Positions 1 through 9,917 are shown, counted from the first letter of the stretch. The stretch: DNA of 64,000 nucleotides from Arthrobacter sp. AL12 (GCF_029960645.1 NZ_JASBQY010000005.1:84352-148351), one strand, 5' to 3'. Made by a program: numbers and translations. Notes: a model not told the origin generated them from the sequence alone.

Positions 1-2098
1 GGGACGGGCCGGCCTCGGTCAGGGAGCTGCCGTCGTCGTCGAACATCGCACGGACGCGGCCGTGGGCCGTGCCTGCCACGATGGTGTCGCCGATGTGCAG
101 GGTGCCGGACTGAACCAGGACGGTAGCGACCGCGCCGCGGCCCTTGTCCAGGTTGGCTTCAATCGCGATACCGCGGGCGTCCTTGTTCGGGTTGGCGCGC
201 ATGTCCAGGGCTGCATCTGCGGTGAGCAGGACGGCCTCGAGCAGCTCGTCGATATTCAGGTTCTGGCGGGCAGAGACCTCCACGAACATGGTGTCGCCAC
301 CGTACTCTTCCGGAACCAGTCCGTACTCGGTCAGCTGGCCGCGGACCTTCTCCGGGTTGGCGCCTTCCTTGTCGATCTTGTTCACAGCCACGACGATCGG
401 CACGTTGGCCGCCTGCGCGTGGTTGAGGGCTTCAACGGTCTGGGGCATCACGCCGTCGTCCGCTGCGACCACGAGGATGGCAATGTCGGTGACCTTCGCA
501 CCACGGGCACGCATGGCGGTGAACGCCTCGTGGCCCGGAGTATCGATGAAGGTGATCTTGCGATCGATACCCTCGTGAGCATGTGTGACCTGGTAAGCAC
601 CGATGTGCTGCGTGATGCCGCCGTGCTCGCCCGCCATAACGTCGGACTTGCGGATGGCATCGAGCAGGCGGGTCTTACCGTGGTCAACGTGACCCATGAC
701 GGTGACAACCGGAGGACGTGCCTCGAGTTCCTCGTCGCCTTCGGCTTCCAGCTCGGCGTCGAAGTCGATGTCGAAGCCGGAGAGCAGGTCGCGCTCTTCG
801 TCCTCCGGGGACACGACCTGGAGCTTGTAGCCAAGCTCCTCGCCGAGCAGGGCGAAGGTCTCTTCATCCAGCGACTGCGTGGCGGTAGCCATTTCGCCGA
901 GGTGGAAGAGGACGGTCACCAGTGCTGCGGGGTTCGCCTCGATCTTGTCGGCAAAGTCCGTGATGGACGAGCCTCGGCGAAGCCGGACTACGGTGTTGCC
1001 GTCGCCGCGGGGCACACTGACGCCGCCCAGCGACGGAGCACTCATCTGCTCGAGTTCCTGGCGCTTGGCACGCTTCGACTTGCGCTGCTTGCCGCGGCCT
1101 GCGCCGCCCTTACCGAAAGCACCCTGGGTGCCACCGCGACCGCGGCCACCCTTGCCGAAGCCACCGCCGGCCGGAGCGCCGCCACCGGCACCGGGGGCAC
1201 CGGTACCTGGAGCGCCACCCGGACGGCCCGGGCCACGGGCTCCGCCGCCGGGACGGCCTGCACCAGCGGGTGCGGGACGTTCGGTGCGGTTCGGCATCAT
1301 GCCGGGAGTCGGACGGTTTCCGCCGGCCCCTGCCGGGCGGCCAGCGCCGGCTGCGCCGGCCGGACGCGGTGCGCCCGGACGTGCACCCGGAGCGCCGCCG
1401 GTGCGGGGAGCACCGGGACGGGGACCACCAGCGCCTGCTGCGGGACGGGGACCGCCGGGGCGTTCGCCCTCGGTGCGGCTTCCGCCCGGACGCGGCATGC
1501 CCTGGGAAGGAGCGAACGGGTTGTTACCCGGACGCGAGGGACGTTCGTTGTCGCCGCCGCGGCCCCGGGGCATGCCCTGGGACGTAGCGAACGGGTTGTT
1601 CCCGGGACGGGGACCGCCCGGGCGGGGTGCAGAGCCACCCTGGCGTGCCGGAGCAGCCGGGGCTTCAGCCTTGGGGGCCGGACGCGCGCCGGGCTTGGCG
1701 CCCGTCGAGGGCGCAGCCGGAGCCTGGGCAGCGGGAGCCGCCGGCGCGGCCGGTGCTGCCGAGGGAGCCGCCGGAGCGGCACTGGCCGCCGGAGCAGCTG
1801 CTGCCGGAGCCGGAGCTTCAGTCTTGGTTTCCGCAACCTTCGGGGCAGCCGGAGCCGGCGCGGGCGCCGGACGGTTTGCCGAGGGGCTGGCGGGTGCCTT
1901 GGGGGCGGACGCAGGCGCTTCGGACTTCGAAGCTGCTGCTGCGTCGGGGAACGCGTTGCGGAGTTTCCTCACAACGGGGGCCTCAATGGTGGAAGAGGCA
2001 GAGCGAACGAATTCGCCCAGTTCCTGCAGTTTGGTTACTGCATCTTTGGAAGTAATACCGAGCTCTTTAGCAAGCTCATGTACGCGGACCTTGGCCAC
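1..2098 (-). CDS. infB: Translation initiation factor IF-2 (C-terminus beyond window)
   Basis: GTPase that places initiator tRNA on the 30S subunit and promotes 70S joining. About 699 codons are visible; the 3' end is cut by the left edge, and full actinobacterial IF-2 is usually about 950 residues. The start is GTG at 2098, giving an N-terminal [19 protein letters not shown] IF2_N domain. Residues about 55-370 are a low-complexity Ala/Pro then Gly/Arg linker, including a duplicated PGNNPFAxSQGMPR unit. The G domain follows: GHVDHGKT at about 469-476, then [16 protein letters not shown] and NKID. It is last in the rimP-nusA-ylxR-infB order. Large opposite-strand open frames here are shadows of the GC-rich linker. 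Confidence 0.97.
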   Translation of the reverse strand, partial: MAKVRVHELAKELGITSKDAVTKLQELGEFVRSASSTIEAPVVRKLRNAFPDAAAASKSEAPASAPKAPASPSANRPAPAPAPAAPKVAETKTEAPAPAAAAPAASAAPAAPSAAPAAPAAPAAQAPAAPSTGAKPGARPAPKAEAPAAPARQGGSAPRPGGPRPGNNPFATSQGMPRGRGGDNERPSRPGNNPFAPSQGMPRPGGSRTEGERPGGPRPAAGAGGPRPGAPRTGGAPGARPGAPRPAGAAGAGRPAGAGGNRPTPGMMPNRTERPAPAGAGRPGGGARGPGRPGGAPGTGAPGAGGGAPAGGGFGKGGRGRGGTQGAFGKGGAGRGKQRKSKRAKRQELEQMSAPSLGGVSVPRGDGNTVVRLRRGSSITDFADKIEANPAALVTVLFHLGEMATATQSLDEETFALLGEELGYKLQVVSPEDEERDLLSGFDIDFDAELEAEGDEELEARPPVVTVMGHVDHGKTRLLDAIRKSDVMAGEHGGITQHIGAYQVTHAHEGIDRKITFIDTPGHEAFTAMRARGAKVTDIAILVVAADDGVMPQTVEALNHAQAANVPIVVAVNKIDKEGANPEKVRGQLTEYGLVPEEYGGDTMFVEVSARQNLNIDELLEAVLLTADAALDMRANPNKDARGIAIEANLDKGRGAVATVLVQSGTLHIGDTIVAGTAHGRVRAMFDDDGSSLTEAGPS

Positions 2099-2250
2099 AT
2101 TTCTCCTGTCTCGGTCCGCACCGAGCCAGGCACGAACCGTCTACTTCTTAATGCGGACCTCCGCCGCGAGTGCAGCTGAAAGGTCCATTGCAGAGCGCAA
2201 CAAAGTTGTCATCGTTGCGCACTCATCGCTGGGAACTCATCGGGTTTCCA

Positions 2251-2592
2251 TCAGTTTTCTGACCCGCTTTCAGGTTGGACGGTTGTTGCTGCGGCCACCG
2301 GGGTGTCCACGGCTTGCGTGCCCGCCAGGATCCGGCGTTCGACGTCGGCTGTTCCGGCAGCGCCGTTGAGGGCGCGTCCAAACGCTCGACGTTTGACCGC
2401 CAGTGCCAGGCACTTTTCGCTGGGGTGCAGCCATGCACCCCGGCCAGCCATCCGGCGTCGTTCATCCACTACGACGGCGGATGAACCGCTGCCGTCGGCG
2501 ACGAGCCGGAGTAGCTCCGACCGCGACCCCTTCTTCCGGCATCCGATACAGGTACGCTGCGGCTGATTCTCGAGGTGTTGCACGTGTGCCAC
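2251..2592 (-). CDS. ylxR: YlxR/RnpM family RNA-binding protein (DUF448)
   Basis: Small basic protein of 113 residues. It carries the family signature RTCIGCRKKGSRSELLRLV near residues 13-31 and the downstream GRGAWLHPSEKCLALAVKRRAF segment split around residues 50-70. The family is encoded between nusA and infB in most bacteria; in Firmicutes it binds RNA and modulates RNase P. Position and signature agree, so the assignment is firm. The cellular role in actinobacteria is less well established. The 152 bases to infB hold no other gene. Confidence 0.93.
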   Translation of the reverse strand: MAHVQHLENQPQRTCIGCRKKGSRSELLRLVADGSGSSAVVVDERRRMAGRGAWLHPSEKCLALAVKRRAFGRALNGAAGTADVERRILAGTQAVDTPVAAATTVQPESGSEN

Positions 2593-2761
2593 TTACGAGT
2601 ATCTTCCTGCCAGTACATATCTGCCGGTCCCGGGTTCCGGAACCGGCCTGGCCAAGGGTTGTCATCAACACCTTCGCCGGACGCAGAACCGGACGCGTAA
2701 GGGACACGCGGATACCGGCCGTTAGGCGCGGTCATGTCTATTCTAGCCCCTCAATCGCCCG

Positions 2762-2781
2762 GGCCCCGAACTTGCGGGGCC
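2762..2781 (-). terminator. Hairpin between nusA and ylxR
   Basis: GGCCCCG (2762-2768) and CGGGGCC (2775-2781) form a 7-bp GC stem with a 6-base loop in the 263-base nusA-ylxR gap. There is no clear T-run, so it could be a weak attenuator or an RNA-processing or stability element rather than a full terminator. Confidence 0.35.
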
Positions 2782-2811
2782 ACGGATGCTGACGGTCGGC
2801 CCGAACCAGGG

Positions 2812-2855
2812 CCCTTGAGTTGCGGCCCTCTTGACGGGGGCCACTGAGTTGGGGC
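2812..2855. repeat. Degenerate ~15-nt tandem repeat abutting the nusA stop codon
   Basis: Three imperfect units of the form (c)ttgagttgcggcc / cttgacgggggcc / ctgagttggggcc run up to the nusA stop codon at 2856-2858. Copies are diverged, so confidence is modest. It resembles other short tandem repeats next to stop codons in this window. Confidence 0.35.
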
Positions 2856-3836
2856 CTATTTGTCGCGGCTGACCGCGGCGTCCGAGACGATGTCGATCCG
2901 CCAGCCGGTGAGCTTGGCGGCGAGGCGGGCGTTCTGGCCTTCCTTGCCGATGGCGAGGGAGAGCTGGTAATCCGGGACCACGACGCGGGCCGAACGCGTT
3001 GCCTCGTCGGTGATGGTGACCGAATTCACCCGTGACGGTGAGAGTGCGCTGGCGATGAAGGTTGCCGGATCGTCGCTGTAATCGACGATGTCGATTTTTT
3101 CGTCGTTCAGTTCGTTCATGACCGCACGGACGCGTGAACCCATTTCGCCGATGCAGGCGCCCTTGGCGTTGATGCCGGGGTTGTTGGCCTTGACCGCCAT
3201 CTTGGTGCGGTGCCCGGCTTCACGGGCGAGGGCGACGATCTCCACGGAGCGGTCCGCGATTTCCGGAACTTCCATTTCGAAGAGCTTCCGCACGAGGCCC
3301 GGGTGTGAGCGGGACAGCGTGATGGAAGGTCCCTTGGTGCCGCGGTGCACGTCGATCACGAAGGCACGGAGCCGGTTGCCGTGGATGTACTTCTCCCCCG
3401 GCACCTGCTCGGGCGGCGGCAGCAGCGCCTCCACCGAGCCCAGGTTGACCTGGATCATGTGCGGATTGTTGCCCTGCTGGATGGTACCGGCCACCAGCTC
3501 GCCCTCGCGGCCCTTGAACTCGCCGAGGACGTTGTCGTCCTCAACATCGCGCAGGCGCTGCAGGATGATCTGCCGTGCTGTGCTGGCGGCGATGCGGCCG
3601 AAGCCGGCGGGGGTGTCCTCGAATTCGCCGATGGGGTCGCCGTCGTCGTCGATCTCCGTGGCCCAGATAGTCACGTGGCCGCTCTTGCGGTCCAGTTCGG
3701 CCCGGGCCTTCTCGAAGGCTCCCGGCGTCTTGTGGTAGGCCACCAGCAGGGCCTGCTCGATCGTCGGAATCAGGAGATCCAGCGGGATTTCACGCTCACG
3801 CTCCAGGAGTCTCAGTGCGCTCATGTCAATATCCAT
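2856..3836 (-). CDS. nusA: Transcription termination/antitermination factor NusA
   Basis: RNA polymerase-associated factor acting in pausing, termination and antitermination. At 326 residues it is the short actinobacterial form, without the C-terminal acidic repeats of enterobacterial NusA. An N-terminal polymerase-binding domain (1-115) is followed by an S1 domain (about 130-200). The first KH domain carries [19 protein letters not shown] near 230 and the second has [18 protein letters not shown] near 297-314. The ATG overlaps the rimP stop by one base (TAATG), so the two genes are translationally coupled. Confidence 0.97.
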   Translation of the reverse strand: MDIDMSALRLLEREREIPLDLLIPTIEQALLVAYHKTPGAFEKARAELDRKSGHVTIWATEIDDDGDPIGEFEDTPAGFGRIAASTARQIILQRLRDVEDDNVLGEFKGREGELVAGTIQQGNNPHMIQVNLGSVEALLPPPEQVPGEKYIHGNRLRAFVIDVHRGTKGPSITLSRSHPGLVRKLFEMEVPEIADRSVEIVALAREAGHRTKMAVKANNPGINAKGACIGEMGSRVRAVMNELNDEKIDIVDYSDDPATFIASALSPSRVNSVTITDEATRSARVVVPDYQLSLAIGKEGQNARLAAKLTGWRIDIVSDAAVSRDK

Positions 3837-4453
3837 TAGGCCTCCTCGGAAGGTCCATTGTTTGCGTTCTCCAGGCCTGCCTCGTCGAGGTGGCTGAACT
3901 CTATTTCGACTTTTCCGCTGCGAATCTTGTGGAAGGGAAGCTTGATGGGTTCGCCCTGCTTGGACTTCATGCCCTTCTTCACGGCGATCTCCGGGACCAG
4001 GGTGACGCCGTCGTCGTCGACGGACTGAACCCGGCCGGTGACGTTCTCGCCCTGCAGGACATTGACCTTGACCATCCGGCCGCGGGCACGGTGCCAGTGC
4101 CGCTCCTCGGTAAGGGGACGGCCGACGCCGGGCGAGGAAACCTCAAGCTCGTAAGGGCGCGCGTCGGTGCTTGGATCGTTGTCCAGGATGTCGGAGAGGG
4201 ACTTGGAAATCTCCGCGATGACGTCGAGACCTACGCCGCCCGATTCTTCCTGCGGCAGGTCCACCACTACGTGGACGACGCGGTTGGCTCCGGCGACGTG
4301 AATGGAAACGTCCTCCAGGTACAGCCGGTTTGCCAGGACCTCGGGTTCAAGGAGGGCATGCAGCCGCTCGGCCTCGAAGTTGTGAGCGGGTGCGGCCTCA
4401 GCCTTACCCGTCCCGGTCCGGTCTGCTGAAGTCGTGGCTTCTGCGTTGGTCAT
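3836..4453 (-). CDS. rimP: Ribosome maturation factor RimP
   Basis: 30S subunit assembly factor of 205 residues. After a variable N-terminal extension of about 25 residues come the RimP core elements, including [21 protein letters not shown] and the diagnostic [20 protein letters not shown] near residues 105-124, then an SH3-like C-terminal domain. It is the first gene of the rimP-nusA-ylxR-infB group and is divergent from the gene at 4542; the promoter should lie in 4454-4541. Confidence 0.95.
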   Translation of the reverse strand: MTNAEATTSADRTGTGKAEAAPAHNFEAERLHALLEPEVLANRLYLEDVSIHVAGANRVVHVVVDLPQEESGGVGLDVIAEISKSLSDILDNDPSTDARPYELEVSSPGVGRPLTEERHWHRARGRMVKVNVLQGENVTGRVQSVDDDGVTLVPEIAVKKGMKSKQGEPIKLPFHKIRSGKVEIEFSHLDEAGLENANNGPSEEA

Positions 4454-4541
4454 GATGCCGGCCGCCTCCCGTTAGATGATGTTGTGTGTACTAGCCTAGC
4501 GATTTTCCGGGCGCCGTGGTGCACTTCAGTTCCCGGCCGGC

Positions 4542-5792
4542 ATGACAACATGGTCTGTTGTGAAAGACGACAGCGGGGAAAAGCAGCGGCGGACGCTCAT
4601 TCCCCGCATCGCGCTCCTGGCCTGCCTCGCCCTCGTGGTCGTGAGCCTCGGGATCGCGCTGAGTCCCCGAAGTCCCGTGGAGCCCGCCGACCCGCCGTTT
4701 TCCGAGCAGGCAAGGTCCGCCGCGCTGGCCGAGACCATGCGGCTGCGGGCCGCCGGCGAGGAACTGGGCGGGTCCACGACCGGTGACGCAACGCCCGCCG
4801 TGGCGCGGACTGTGAGTTTGCTGACAAGCCAGGCCCGTGCCCTCCTCCTGCCGGGCCAGGATGAGCCGGATGCTGCTCTCCCGGCGGGGCCTTCCGCACC
4901 GTCGGCTGCTCCGTCTGAGGCCCCCTCTCTTGCTCCGTCTGGTGTTCCGTCTCCTGATCAGCCTGGTGCCGAGTCCGCGGCTACGCTGCCCGCTTCGGCC
5001 GCGGCTTCGCTGCCCGCTTCGGCGGCCGCACTGGCATCCGCCCTGGCGGACAGCGCCGCCCAGCGGCTCGCCGACGCTGCCGTGGCTGACGGCGGAATGG
5101 CCCGCCTGCTCGCCGCTGTCGGGACGGCCCAGCTGCTGCAGGCATCCTCCCTAGCGGCGGCCGCCGGGGCGCCGGCCCCGGCGGTGCCCGACCCTGCCGT
5201 ACCCCCGCTTTCCGGCACGTGCCCGGATGCTGCGGCGTCGCCGTCGTCCTCCCCGGCTGCGACGGCACCTTCAGCCGCGTCGGCGGCTTCAGCGGCTCCG
5301 GCAACTTCGTCCCCTTCGGCGGCTTCTGCGGGAGCTGATGCCCAGGCCGCCACACTGCCCGGGGCGCTGGCCGCGACCGTAAGGACAGAACTGGAGACCG
5401 TGTACGGCTACCAGGTGGCCCTGCCCCGGCTGGGTGGCGCGGCGGCTGCCCGGGCGTCGGAACAGCTCATCCTGCATGAGGCCCTCGCGGCCGGCGCGGA
5501 AGCCCTGAGCCGGGTACATTGCGCCCCCGTGCCGCAGCGCGAAGCCGGATACGCGACGGAGCAGGACTTCCTGGCCAACCCCGCCACCGGTCTCGGAGGG
5601 TTGGAAGCCTCGGCGCTGCGGGTCTACGGGGACCTGGTGGCCTTGAGTGAGGGCCAGACCCGTCAATGGGCGATCGCCGGGCTCGTCGGTGCCGCACGCC
5701 GCTCCGCCGCCTGGGGTGCGGAGACAGGAGCCCTCCCCGGCCTGGCGGTAGACCCGGCGGGCTTGCCCGAACTGCCGGCACCCAGCCCGTAG
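4542..5792 (+). CDS. DUF4439 (ferritin-like) protein with Ala/Pro/Ser-rich insert
   Basis: A protein of 416 residues. It has an N-terminal hydrophobic segment (about residues 22-44, LIPRIALLACLALVVVSLGI) that fits a signal anchor or lipoprotein-like leader. A low-complexity region of Ala, Pro and Ser spans about 105-280 and separates two helical parts. The C-terminal part (about 285-400, starting LETVYGYQVALPRLGG, with YGDLVALSEGQTRQWAIAGL later) matches the actinobacterial DUF4439 ferritin-like domain. Function is unknown. It lies divergently beside rimP. GTG at 4560 is an alternative start. Confidence 0.75.
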   Translation: MTTWSVVKDDSGEKQRRTLIPRIALLACLALVVVSLGIALSPRSPVEPADPPFSEQARSAALAETMRLRAAGEELGGSTTGDATPAVARTVSLLTSQARALLLPGQDEPDAALPAGPSAPSAAPSEAPSLAPSGVPSPDQPGAESAATLPASAAASLPASAAALASALADSAAQRLADAAVADGGMARLLAAVGTAQLLQASSLAAAAGAPAPAVPDPAVPPLSGTCPDAAASPSSSPAATAPSAASAASAAPATSSPSAASAGADAQAATLPGALAATVRTELETVYGYQVALPRLGGAAAARASEQLILHEALAAGAEALSRVHCAPVPQREAGYATEQDFLANPATGLGGLEASALRVYGDLVALSEGQTRQWAIAGLVGAARRSAAWGAETGALPGLAVDPAGLPELPAPSP

Positions 5793-6044
5793 CCTGCCTC
5801 GGCCTGCTTCCCGGTTGGGCGGTTGGGCGTTGGGCGGTTTCGCTTGGGCTGGGTGTCGGCCGCGCCGGGCAACATTGAGGTCCGAAAACCACGAATCCAG
5901 CTCAAAAATGCCCCGAATCTGGGTCATAGTGCCCCCGCTGCGCTGCCCGCCGAGAACCGGGTACCGGGAACCGCGGCGGCGAGGAAACGCTTACTTAGGC
6001 TCGTCATACTGGCCGGCTGTGGTCGCCGGTGCTTTGCTGTAGTC

Positions 6045-6776
6045 ATGGACAGTCAAGCCGCCCCCCTCCAGCACGACAACGAGCCCCACAAGACCGACAT
6101 CGCGCACCGCCTCAACTGGCTGCGCGCGGGTGTGCTGGGCGCCAACGACGGCATCGTCTCCGTCGCCGCGATTGTGGTCGGTGTCGCCGGCGTCACCACC
6201 GAGTCCGGCCCCATCCTCATCGCCGGTACCGCCGGTGTGGTCGGTGGCGCAATCTCGATGGCCCTGGGCGAGTATGTCTCGGTAAGCAGCCAGAAGGACA
6301 GCCAGCGGGCCCTGATCGAGAAGGAACGCCGGGAACTGGAAGAACAGCCCGAAGAGGAGCTCGAGGAACTCGCCGCGATCTACCAGGGCAAGGGTCTTAG
6401 CGCGGACACCGCCCGGACAGTGGCCAAGGAACTCACCGCCCACGATGCCCTCGGCGCCCACTTGTCGGCGGAACTGCACATCGACGAGACGGACATTGTC
6501 AGTCCGTGGCACGCCGCGTTCGCCTCCGCTGCGGCGTTCCTGGTCGGTGCCATCCTCCCGATGCTTGCCATCCTGCTGCCGCCGGAGAACATCCGGGTTC
6601 CGCTGACCTTCGTGGCCGTGCTGGTGGCCCTGGCACTGACCGGGGCCGTCGGCGCCTGGATCGGCGGCGGCTCGAAGATGAAGGCCGCCGTGCGGGTGGT
6701 GATCGGCGGCGCCGCGGCGCTCATCGCGACCTTCCTGATCGGCAGCTGGCTCGGAGCCAGCGGCATCGCCGGCTAA
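6045..6776 (+). CDS. VIT1/CCC1 family membrane transporter
   Basis: A protein of 243 residues. It opens with HRLNWLRAGVLGANDGIVSV (about 19-38), the hallmark of VIT1/CCC1 iron/manganese transporters. Two N-terminal membrane segments, a charged cytoplasmic helical region rich in Glu (EEQPEEELEELAAIY, residues about 96-110) and three C-terminal membrane segments follow, as in the family. The Glu-rich stretch is the expected metal-binding part. It probably moves Fe2+ or Mn2+ out of the cytoplasm. The ATG at 6045 is preferred because upstream in-frame sequence is not conserved-looking. Confidence 0.9.
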   Translation: MDSQAAPLQHDNEPHKTDIAHRLNWLRAGVLGANDGIVSVAAIVVGVAGVTTESGPILIAGTAGVVGGAISMALGEYVSVSSQKDSQRALIEKERRELEEQPEEELEELAAIYQGKGLSADTARTVAKELTAHDALGAHLSAELHIDETDIVSPWHAAFASAAAFLVGAILPMLAILLPPENIRVPLTFVAVLVALALTGAVGAWIGGGSKMKAAVRVVIGGAAALIATFLIGSWLGASGIAG

Positions 6777-6820
6777 CGGCCCTGCTTCGTCGGCAGGATG
6801 CTGCAACTACGCTGGATCCG

Positions 6821-7927
6821 ATGATTCAGCCAGCAGATATCCCGATTCCGCCCGACCTCAGCCGCCGCTACGGCGGCAGCTCAAGCGGCCGCGGCTGGCT
6901 CGCCTCCCTGCCCGGCCTGGTCCGGCACTGCCTGGACCAGTGGCAGCTCGAGCTGGACCTCGCCCCCGGAGCGCTGCCGCGGAACGGCCACGGAGCCATC
7001 GTGATTCCGGTGCGGCATGGTGCCAGCGCCCGCACCGGCACCGAGTTCGGGAATGGAACCCTGGGTACTGCGCGCCAGGCTGCCGTCCTGAAGATCGCGT
7101 ATCCGCACGACGAAGCGCTCGTGGAACCGCAGGCCCTCGCCCTCTGGGACGGGCACGGGGCGGTGCGGCTGCTGGCCGGCGACGCCGGGGCCGGTGCGCT
7201 GCTGCTGGAGCGCCTGGACGCTGCCCGGTCCCTCCATAACGCGCCCCTGGACGAGGCTGTCCCGGTGTGGGGCGCCTTGGTCCGCCAGCTGGGCCTGGTC
7301 CCGGACGGACGGCCGGAATGGCGGGATTTCGACCACGTGGCGGCCCGGGCCGAGCAGTGGAGTGATGAGTTGCCGGAGAGCTGGGAACGGCTGGGCCGGC
7401 CCTTCCCGCGCTGGCTGCTGGAAGCCGCGCTCGAGGTCTGCCAGACCCGCGGGGCCGTCGGGCGACGCTCCGGGCGGGATGTGCTGGTCCATACCGACCT
7501 GCACTATCTGAACATCCTGGCCGGGCTCCCCGGGGAGGAACCGGAGAGCGGCGGCGGTGAAGCAGCCGCTGGATGGGCCGCGATCGATCCGCAGCCCATG
7601 ATCGGCGAGGCGGAATTCGCGGTGGCACCGTTGTTGTGGAACCGGATCCGTGAGCTGTCACGGGCGGATCCGGAACGGGGCCTGCGGGAGCGCTGCCGGG
7701 ACTTCAGCATGGCCGCCGGGCTCGACGCCGAGGTGGCCCGGCAATGGAGCCTGGCCCGCGAGGTCGAGAACGCGCTCTGGTACGCGTCGACGCCCGGGCA
7801 CGACGGCGATCTCGCCCGGTCACTCTGGGTGGCCAGCACGCTCGCCGGCCGGACGCTCCCGGAGCTCCCCGCGCCCCACGGGCTGCCGGCGCCGGGCGTC
7901 CCGGCGTCCCGGGACTTTCGGCACTAA
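6821..7927 (+). CDS. Aminoglycoside/hydroxyurea-type phosphotransferase (APH(6)-like)
   Basis: Kinase-fold protein of 368 residues. It resembles the streptomycin 6-kinase/hydroxyurea phosphotransferase family: LKIAYPHDEALVEPQALALW (ATP-binding Lys region), then GAVRLLAGDAGAGALLLERL, then the catalytic loop LVHTDLHYLNIL and a metal-binding AIDPQPMIGEAEF. All expected catalytic elements are present. Chromosomal copies in actinobacteria need not confer resistance, so the physiological substrate is unknown. The ATG lies 44 bases after the VIT gene. Confidence 0.82.
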   Translation: MIQPADIPIPPDLSRRYGGSSSGRGWLASLPGLVRHCLDQWQLELDLAPGALPRNGHGAIVIPVRHGASARTGTEFGNGTLGTARQAAVLKIAYPHDEALVEPQALALWDGHGAVRLLAGDAGAGALLLERLDAARSLHNAPLDEAVPVWGALVRQLGLVPDGRPEWRDFDHVAARAEQWSDELPESWERLGRPFPRWLLEAALEVCQTRGAVGRRSGRDVLVHTDLHYLNILAGLPGEEPESGGGEAAAGWAAIDPQPMIGEAEFAVAPLLWNRIRELSRADPERGLRERCRDFSMAAGLDAEVARQWSLAREVENALWYASTPGHDGDLARSLWVASTLAGRTLPELPAPHGLPAPGVPASRDFRH

Positions 7928-7961
7928 GCTCCTCCCCTGGCCCCGGACGAGGGTGGGGTGC

Positions 7962-9917
7962 ATGCACGAACCCTGGGAGGGGCGCTCAAACTCCGTGCCC
8001 GAAGGGCACACGAAGCGGACCAATGACGATCCGTTTCTCCGGTACGCAGCCCGCTTCGACCGGCCGATCGGGGACGTCCGGGGCATGCTCCGCCCCCCGG
8101 GCGCTGAACCAACGGCGGTTGCCCGTGCGCTCGGGTTGCCCGCCGCGGCGGTCCAGGGACCGGCGTCGTTCTTCAGCGATTTCTCCGCGCCGCGCGGATC
8201 GCGGCATGTCCGCGTCTGCACCGCCACCGCGTGCTTCGCGGCGACTGCCGGAGCCCACGTGGCCGAGGTGGAGGCGGCTCTCGGGGTAGAGGCGTGGAGC
8301 CGGACGGCGGACGGCTCCGTTTCGATCCAGGCGGTGCGCTGCCTCGGCTACTGCTTCGCCGGCCCCGCAGCCCTAGACGGCGACCAGGCCTGCGCCGGCC
8401 CCGATCTGGCCGCGCAATTGCGGGGGGAATCCCCGGCCAAGGCGCCGCCCCGTCTGGTGGTGGATCCCCGCCGCACCTCACTGGCCCGGCACGCCGACGT
8501 CCACCTTCGGCCGCGGCCGGGAACCAACGTGGCCGTGTTCAACGGCCTCGCACACGTCCTGGTCCGCGAGGGCCTGGTGGACGAGGACTTCCTCAACACC
8601 CGCACCAGCGGCCATGAGGAACTGCTCGGGTTGCTCGGCGACTATCCGCCGGACCGCGTGGCTGAAATCTCCGGCGTACCCGCGGAGGACCTGGTGCGCG
8701 CGGCCGTGATGTACGGGCAGTCGCTGGCTCCGGCGATCTTCTATGGACTCGGGGTGACCGAACACCTGCACGGCACGGACGGTGTCCGGGCCCTCTCCAA
8801 CCTGGCCCTCCTGCGCGGGGCGGTTGGACCCGGATCCGGCGGCGGGGTGAATCCGCTGCGCGGGCAAAACAACGTCCAGGGGGCATCGGACATGGGGGCC
8901 CTCCCCGATCTGCTGCCCGGATACCAGAAAGTCAACGATCCCGAAGCGTGCTCAAGCTTCGCCGCTGCCTGGCGGACCAGCCTGCCGCCGCGGCCGGGAC
9001 TTCGGATCCCGCAGATGTTCGCGGCCGCCCGGGGCGGGGCGTTGAAGGCCCTGTGGGTGATCGGCGAGGACGTACTCACCACCGACCCCAACAGCACGGA
9101 GGTGCGGGCGGCACTGGAGGCCTGCCCGCTGGTGATCTGCAACGACCTGTTCCTCTCCCCCACGGCTGCCGCCGCCGACGTCGTCTTCCCGGTGGCGGCT
9201 TGGCTCGAGAAGGACGGCACCTTCGTCAACTTCGACCGGCGCTTCCAGCGGGTCCGCGAGGCCGTGGCTCCCCCGGCTGGGGTCCGCACGGACTTTGCTG
9301 TCCTGGTCGACGTCGCGGCCCGCATGGGGGCGGATCTCGGCTGCGCGACGCCGGCTGAAGCCATGGCGGAATGCGCCACGGTCGCGCCGCTGTTCGGGGG
9401 AATCTCGCACCCGCGCCTGGACCGGGACGGTCCGCTGCACTGGCCGTGCGTGTCGGCCGAATCCCCCGGAACGCCCCGGCTGTATCAGGACCGCTTTGCC
9501 ACCCCTGACGGTCTGGCGCATCTGGCAGCTCGGCCCTACCTGCCGCCGGGCGAGCAATGCGACGCGGAGTTCCCTTTCCTGCTGATCACCGGTCGCCGGG
9601 GAGAGCATTACAACTCCGGCAGCATGACCCGCCGCACCGACAACCTGCACCTGCTCACCGAAGAGACGGTCTACGTCGACCCCGGCGACGCGTCCGCGCT
9701 GGGCCTCGGTGAGGGCGATTACGTCCGGCTGGACAGCCGGCACGGGGCGGCGGTCCTGCGGGTCAGGATCACGGACGACGTGGAACCCGGGCAGGTGTTT
9801 GCCGGCTTCCATTTCCCCGGCGCCACGGTCAACAGCCTGACCTCCTCCCAGACGGATGAGGTCACGGGCTGCCCGGAATACAAGGTGGCGGCCGTCCGTC
9901 TGGCCGTCCACGCCTGA
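7962..9917 (+). CDS. NuoE-like / formate dehydrogenase alpha C-terminal chimera
   Basis: An open frame of 651 residues. Residues about 20-150 are a NuoE/FdsG-type thioredoxin-like [2Fe-2S] domain with all four cysteines (CTATAC and RCLGYC). From about 168 (RLVVDPRRTSLARHADVHL) the sequence becomes the second half of a molybdopterin formate dehydrogenase alpha subunit, including PGTNVAVFNGLAHVLV, GVNPLRGQNNVQGASDMGAL and the C-terminal molydop-binding domain (RRGEHYNSGSMTRRTDNLHL). The intervening NuoF/FdsB subunit and the FdhA N-terminal half with its FeS clusters and active-site Cys/Sec are absent. An in-frame deletion fusing two operon genes is the simplest explanation; it cannot act as a normal FDH. 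GTG 7995 is an alternative start. Confidence 0.8.
   Translation: MHEPWEGRSNSVPEGHTKRTNDDPFLRYAARFDRPIGDVRGMLRPPGAEPTAVARALGLPAAAVQGPASFFSDFSAPRGSRHVRVCTATACFAATAGAHVAEVEAALGVEAWSRTADGSVSIQAVRCLGYCFAGPAALDGDQACAGPDLAAQLRGESPAKAPPRLVVDPRRTSLARHADVHLRPRPGTNVAVFNGLAHVLVREGLVDEDFLNTRTSGHEELLGLLGDYPPDRVAEISGVPAEDLVRAAVMYGQSLAPAIFYGLGVTEHLHGTDGVRALSNLALLRGAVGPGSGGGVNPLRGQNNVQGASDMGALPDLLPGYQKVNDPEACSSFAAAWRTSLPPRPGLRIPQMFAAARGGALKALWVIGEDVLTTDPNSTEVRAALEACPLVICNDLFLSPTAAAADVVFPVAAWLEKDGTFVNFDRRFQRVREAVAPPAGVRTDFAVLVDVAARMGADLGCATPAEAMAECATVAPLFGGISHPRLDRDGPLHWPCVSAESPGTPRLYQDRFATPDGLAHLAARPYLPPGEQCDAEFPFLLITGRRGEHYNSGSMTRRTDNLHLLTEETVYVDPGDASALGLGEGDYVRLDSRHGAAVLRVRITDDVEPGQVFAGFHFPGATVNSLTSSQTDEVTGCPEYKVAAVRLAVHA

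Noticed and set aside
62..2179. A plus-strand open frame of 705 codons opposite infB
   Set aside because: It is the antisense shadow of the GC-rich IF-2 linker and G domain; infB motifs on the minus strand are unambiguous and the product is low-complexity.
5811..5850. A G-rich ggttgggcggttgggc tract as a structured element
   Set aside because: It is short and degenerate; a quadruplex is possible but cannot be separated from general G-richness by eye.
6821..7927. An acquired antibiotic-resistance gene
   Set aside because: Base composition and context match the chromosome, no mobile element flanks it, and such kinases are widespread in environmental actinobacteria.
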